From assembly GCA_905188085.1 (NCBI GenBank), contig CAJJKN010000001.1:310001-374000 (forward strand): 64,000 bases of DNA. Direction: 5' to 3'. A program made the position numbers and the translations under genes. Origin of the DNA: an uncultured Bacillota bacterium (GTDB lineage: Bacteria > Bacillota > Clostridia > Christensenellales > QAND01). Of the stretch, positions 60,938-64,000 are shown in pieces (position 1 is the first letter of the stretch; each line of letters starts with the position of its first letter). The notes under the pieces are model-generated. The model was not told the origin of the DNA and did no database searches. It saw only the letters and a list, made by a program, of their open reading frames with translations.

Positions 60938-61471
60938 ATGGATTTACACGGAACCACAATTGTGGGCGTAAAAAGAGACGGCAAATGCGCCGTGGCCGGC
61001 GACGGACAGGTGACGCTGGGTGAAAAGACGGTGATGAAAGGCACGGCGAAAAAGGTGCGGCGGATTTATCATGATAAGGTGATCATCGGCTTTGCCGGCG
61101 GCGTGGCGGATGCGTTTGCGCTGACGGAAAAATTTGAAGCAAAGCTGGAGCAATTCAGCGGCAGTTTGATGCGCTCCGCCATCGAATTGGCGCGGGACTG
61201 GCGCGGCGATAAGGCCACGAGAAATTTGGAAGCGATGCTGATTTGCACAGACGGCACGGACCTTTTGGTGGTGTCCGGCACGGGCGAAGTGATCGACGCG
61301 GACGACGGCGTGATCGCCATCGGCTCCGGCGGCAACTTTGCGCTGGCCGCAGCGCGTGCGCTGATTCAAAATACAGACCTTCCGGCCAAGGATATTGCGC
61401 GCAAAGCGATTGAAATTGCCGGCGAGATTTGCATTTTCACCAACGATCATATTACCGTAGAGGAGGCGTAA
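60938..61471 (+). CDS. hslV: ATP-dependent protease subunit HslV (ClpQ)
   Basis: 177 residues. It is the proteasome-like peptidase with an N-terminal Thr nucleophile after removal of a short propeptide: the start MDLHGTTIV suggests cleavage before Thr6. The conserved core is AGDGQVTLGEKTVMKGTAKKVRR and GSGGNFALAAARAL. ATG behind AAGGAGG. Two bases separate it from hslU. Confidence 0.95.
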   Translation: MDLHGTTIVGVKRDGKCAVAGDGQVTLGEKTVMKGTAKKVRRIYHDKVIIGFAGGVADAFALTEKFEAKLEQFSGSLMRSAIELARDWRGDKATRNLEAMLICTDGTDLLVVSGTGEVIDADDGVIAIGSGGNFALAAARALIQNTDLPAKDIARKAIEIAGEICIFTNDHITVEEA

Positions 61472-61473
61472 CC

Positions 61474-62865
61474 ATGGCAGAACTGACGCCCAGACAAACC
61501 GTAGAAGAACTGGATAAATATATCATCGGCCAGGCGGGAGCCAAGCGCGCTGTGGCCATTGCGCTGAGAAACCGCTATCGCAGAAGCCTTTTGCCGGAGG
61601 ACGTGGCAGAGGAGATTATGCCGAAAAACATCATGATGATGGGCCCCACCGGCGTGGGTAAAACCGAGATCGCGCGCCGGCTGGCAAAGCTGGTGAAAGC
61701 GCCGTTTGTAAAGGTGGAGGCCACGAAGTTTACCGAAGTGGGGTATGTGGGGCGCGATGTGGAATCCATCGTGCGCGATCTGGTGGAAGCTTCGATTCAT
61801 ATGGTGCGGGAAGAGCGCATCAACAACGTTTCGGAAAAGGCAAAAGAGGCGGCCAGAGAACGGCTGATTGATCTTTTGATGCCCAAAGAGGACAAGCCGG
61901 AGGAAAAGGCAAAGCCGCAATATCCGTTTGCGGCGCTGTTTGGCCCCACAACCACCACCGAACCTGCCAAAACCGAGACGCCGGAAGAGATTTCCGTGAG
62001 GGAATCTACCCGCCATGCCATAGAAATGCAATTGGATGCGGGACTTTTGGAAGATCAGATGGTAGAATTGGAAGTAGAGGATAAGCCGAACATGGATCTT
62101 TCCCAGGCCGGGGTGGACATTAACCTGGGCGAAATTATGGGCGGCATGATGCCGAAAAAGACCAAGATCCGCAAGCTGACGGTAAACGAAGCGCGCCGCG
62201 TGTTGGAACAGGAAGAGGGCGATAAGCTCATCGACCGCGAGGACATCAACGGCGAAGCGCTCAAGCGTGCAGAATCCGAAGGGATTATCTTCCTGGATGA
62301 AATTGATAAAATCGCCGGCCGGCAAACCGCGGGCGGCGGCGGGCCGGATGTTTCCCGCGAAGGCGTGCAGCGCGATATTCTGCCCATTGTGGAGGGCAGC
62401 ACGGTAAACACCAAATACGGCCCGGTGAAAACCGATCATATGCTGTTTATCGCGGCGGGCGCGTTTCATGTGGCCAAAGTGGAGGATTTGATCCCGGAAT
62501 TGCAGGGGCGTTTCCCCATTCGCGTGACGCTGGATTCTTTGACGGTGGAGGATTTCAAGCGTATTCTGGTGGAACCGGAAAACGCGCTGACAAAACAATA
62601 TGCCGCGCTGATCGGCACCGAGGGCGTAAAGCTTGTGTTTACCGAGGACGGCGTGGAAGCGTTGGCCACGTTTGCCTATGAGGCCAACGAAAATGCAGAA
62701 AACTTGGGCGCCAGACGCCTGCATGGCATTTTGGAACAGCTGTTAGAGGAGGTTTCCTTTGAAGCGGACAGCATGCAGGGTGAAGTTGTCATTGACCGGG
62801 CGTATGTCAATGCGCGACTCAAACACCATATGGATTTGGCGGCGCTGAAGAAATATATCTTATAA
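61474..62865 (+). CDS. hslU: ATP-dependent protease ATPase subunit HslU (ClpY)
   Basis: 463 residues. ATG 61474 has AGAGGAGG upstream; the longer frame begins inside hslV. Walker A is MGPTGVGKTEIARRLA and Walker B is IIFLDEIDKIAG. The intermediate domain (about 110-240) is present. The C-terminal tail LKKYIL inserts into HslV to activate it. Confidence 0.96.
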   Translation: MAELTPRQTVEELDKYIIGQAGAKRAVAIALRNRYRRSLLPEDVAEEIMPKNIMMMGPTGVGKTEIARRLAKLVKAPFVKVEATKFTEVGYVGRDVESIVRDLVEASIHMVREERINNVSEKAKEAARERLIDLLMPKEDKPEEKAKPQYPFAALFGPTTTTEPAKTETPEEISVRESTRHAIEMQLDAGLLEDQMVELEVEDKPNMDLSQAGVDINLGEIMGGMMPKKTKIRKLTVNEARRVLEQEEGDKLIDREDINGEALKRAESEGIIFLDEIDKIAGRQTAGGGGPDVSREGVQRDILPIVEGSTVNTKYGPVKTDHMLFIAAGAFHVAKVEDLIPELQGRFPIRVTLDSLTVEDFKRILVEPENALTKQYAALIGTEGVKLVFTEDGVEALATFAYEANENAENLGARRLHGILEQLLEEVSFEADSMQGEVVIDRAYVNARLKHHMDLAALKKYIL

Positions 62866-62885
62866 GATGAAAAGAGAGGAAGCAC

Positions 62886-64000
62886 TTGGAAGAGAAAAGG
62901 AAAATAACGCCTAGGCGCAAAACGCGGAAACCCGCGAATTTAAGCGCCGAAGCGGCCCGGGCTACGACGAGCGAGAGGGCCGCAAGGGGCTCTGCAAAAC
63001 CTGCGCCCCGCAAAAGAGCCGCCGCACCGGCCGCGGCGCAAACCGGCCGGAAAAAGACCAACGAAAAACAGCCGACGGTACGTATCATCCCGCTGGGAGG
63101 CATCGGCGAAGTTGGCAAAAACATGACGGTGATCGAATACGAAAACGACATCATCGTGGTGGACTGCGGGATGACCTTCCCGCAATCCGACATGCTGGGC
63201 ATTGATTATGTGATCCCGGATGCGACGTATCTGCAAAACAACAAGGAGAAGATCCGCGGGTTTGTCTTTACCCACGGGCATGAGGACCACATCGGCGCCA
63301 CGCCGTTTATCTTGAGAGACTTTAAAAACGTGCCGATCTACGGCGGGCGGTTGACCCTGGCGTTGATTGCACATAAAATGGAAGAGCACCGGATTAAAGG
63401 CATTCAGGCAAACGTGATTAAACCGGGGAGCAAAGTGAAGCTCGGCTGTTTTACCGTTACGTTTTTGAAGGTGAGCCATTCCATTGCAGACGCCTATGCG
63501 CTGGCGATTGAAACACCGGTGGGGCTGGTTTTGCATACGGGTGATTTCAAAATCGACTATACGCCGTTGGATGGCGAAATGATGGACCTGGCGGCCTTTG
63601 CCAACCTGGGGCGAAAAGGCGTGCAGCTTTTGATGAGCGAAAGCACAAACTCCGAACGCCCGGGCTACACGATGAGCGAGCAGCGCGTGGCCAAAAGCTT
63701 TGATGATTTATTCGGCCAGGCAACGGGGCGCATTTTTGTGGCCACGTTTGCAAGCAACGTCAGCCGCATTCAGCAGATTATAAAAATTGCGGAGCGGCGG
63801 GGCAAAAAGGTATATATGGCGGGGCGCAGCCTGGAGCGCATTACGGAAATTGCCACGGAGATCGGCTACTTAAAAATGCGCAAGGGCACGCTGCTCAACG
63901 ATAAGCAGCTGGATTTTATTGAGCCGGATCAGGTGGTGATCATCACCACCGGCAGCCAGGGCGAGCCGCTGAGCGGGCTGGTTCGCATTTCCAACGACGA
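62886..64000 (+). CDS. rnj: Ribonuclease J (3' truncated by window) with basic N-terminal extension
   Basis: 371 residues are visible; the gene continues past the window. The start is TTG 62886, six bases after AGAGGA. The first about 60 residues are an Arg/Lys/Ala-rich low-complexity tail. Then the metallo-beta-lactamase core begins (VRIIPLGGIGEVGKNM) with the metal motif THGHEDHIGA and the later VSHSIADAYALAIETPVG and LLMSESTNSERPGYT (beta-CASP). It is the 5' exonuclease/endonuclease of mRNA decay in Firmicutes. It occupies the place of codY after hslVU. Confidence 0.95.
   Translation, partial: MEEKRKITPRRKTRKPANLSAEAARATTSERAARGSAKPAPRKRAAAPAAAQTGRKKTNEKQPTVRIIPLGGIGEVGKNMTVIEYENDIIVVDCGMTFPQSDMLGIDYVIPDATYLQNNKEKIRGFVFTHGHEDHIGATPFILRDFKNVPIYGGRLTLALIAHKMEEHRIKGIQANVIKPGSKVKLGCFTVTFLKVSHSIADAYALAIETPVGLVLHTGDFKIDYTPLDGEMMDLAAFANLGRKGVQLLMSESTNSERPGYTMSEQRVAKSFDDLFGQATGRIFVATFASNVSRIQQIIKIAERRGKKVYMAGRSLERITEIATEIGYLKMRKGTLLNDKQLDFIEPDQVVIITTGSQGEPLSGLVRISND

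Overview
The window reads as a chromosome segment of a spore-forming, anaerobic Clostridia-type Firmicute, probably from the gut. Three things point there. The housekeeping gene order matches the Bacillus/Clostridium pattern (rsmD-coaD-ylbJ-ylbK-ylbM, DUF177-rpmF, plsX-acpP-rnc-smc-ftsY-ylxM-ffh-rpsP-khpA-rimM-trmD-rplS-rbgA-rnhB, dprA-topA-trmFO-hslVU). A ylbJ sporulation gene is present. Energy genes are ferredoxin-based and fermentative (Nfn, Ior, Pta-AckA). The taxon is inferred from content and order only.

Left part (1-18900) is accessory. It opens with the end of hisIE and a promoter-driven five-tRNA operon (Val, Asp, Phe, Gly, Cys). Next comes a small AT-rich gene lying between two imperfect copies of the tRNA-operon terminator region. 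A cobalamin riboswitch follows, upstream of a 2011-residue wall-anchored protein that carries both halves of an intrinsic-factor/transcobalamin-like architecture. Then comes a complete type II-A CRISPR-Cas locus: a leftward tracrRNA, cas9-cas1-cas2-csn2 joined by ATGA overlaps, a leader ending in ATTTGAG, and nine repeats. Just beyond the array are a 35-residue ORF, paired short elements, a large hairpin, a 137-residue protein sharing the 35-residue motif, small membrane ORFs and a lipoprotein.

Middle (18900-36900). Leftward nfnA-nfnB face a rightward paaK-iorA-iorB-paaK-ACT operon. Together they suggest oxidation of aryl-2-keto acids to aryl-acetyl-CoA, with ferredoxin electrons passed to NADP by Nfn. 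The alanine racemase, folate, rsmD-coaD and ylbJ/ylbK/ylbM genes follow. pta-ackA is placed between ylbM and the DUF177-rpmF pair.

Right part (36900-64000) is almost entirely conserved housekeeping on the + strand: lipid synthesis, RNase III, SMC, the SRP pathway, ribosome and tRNA maturation, a double-GT-C membrane glycosyltransferase, ComM/DprA, topoisomerase I, TrmFO, HslVU and the start of RNase J. Four long gene-free stretches are strongly purine-rich on the + strand. Several genes start with TTG, each behind a clear ribosome binding site.
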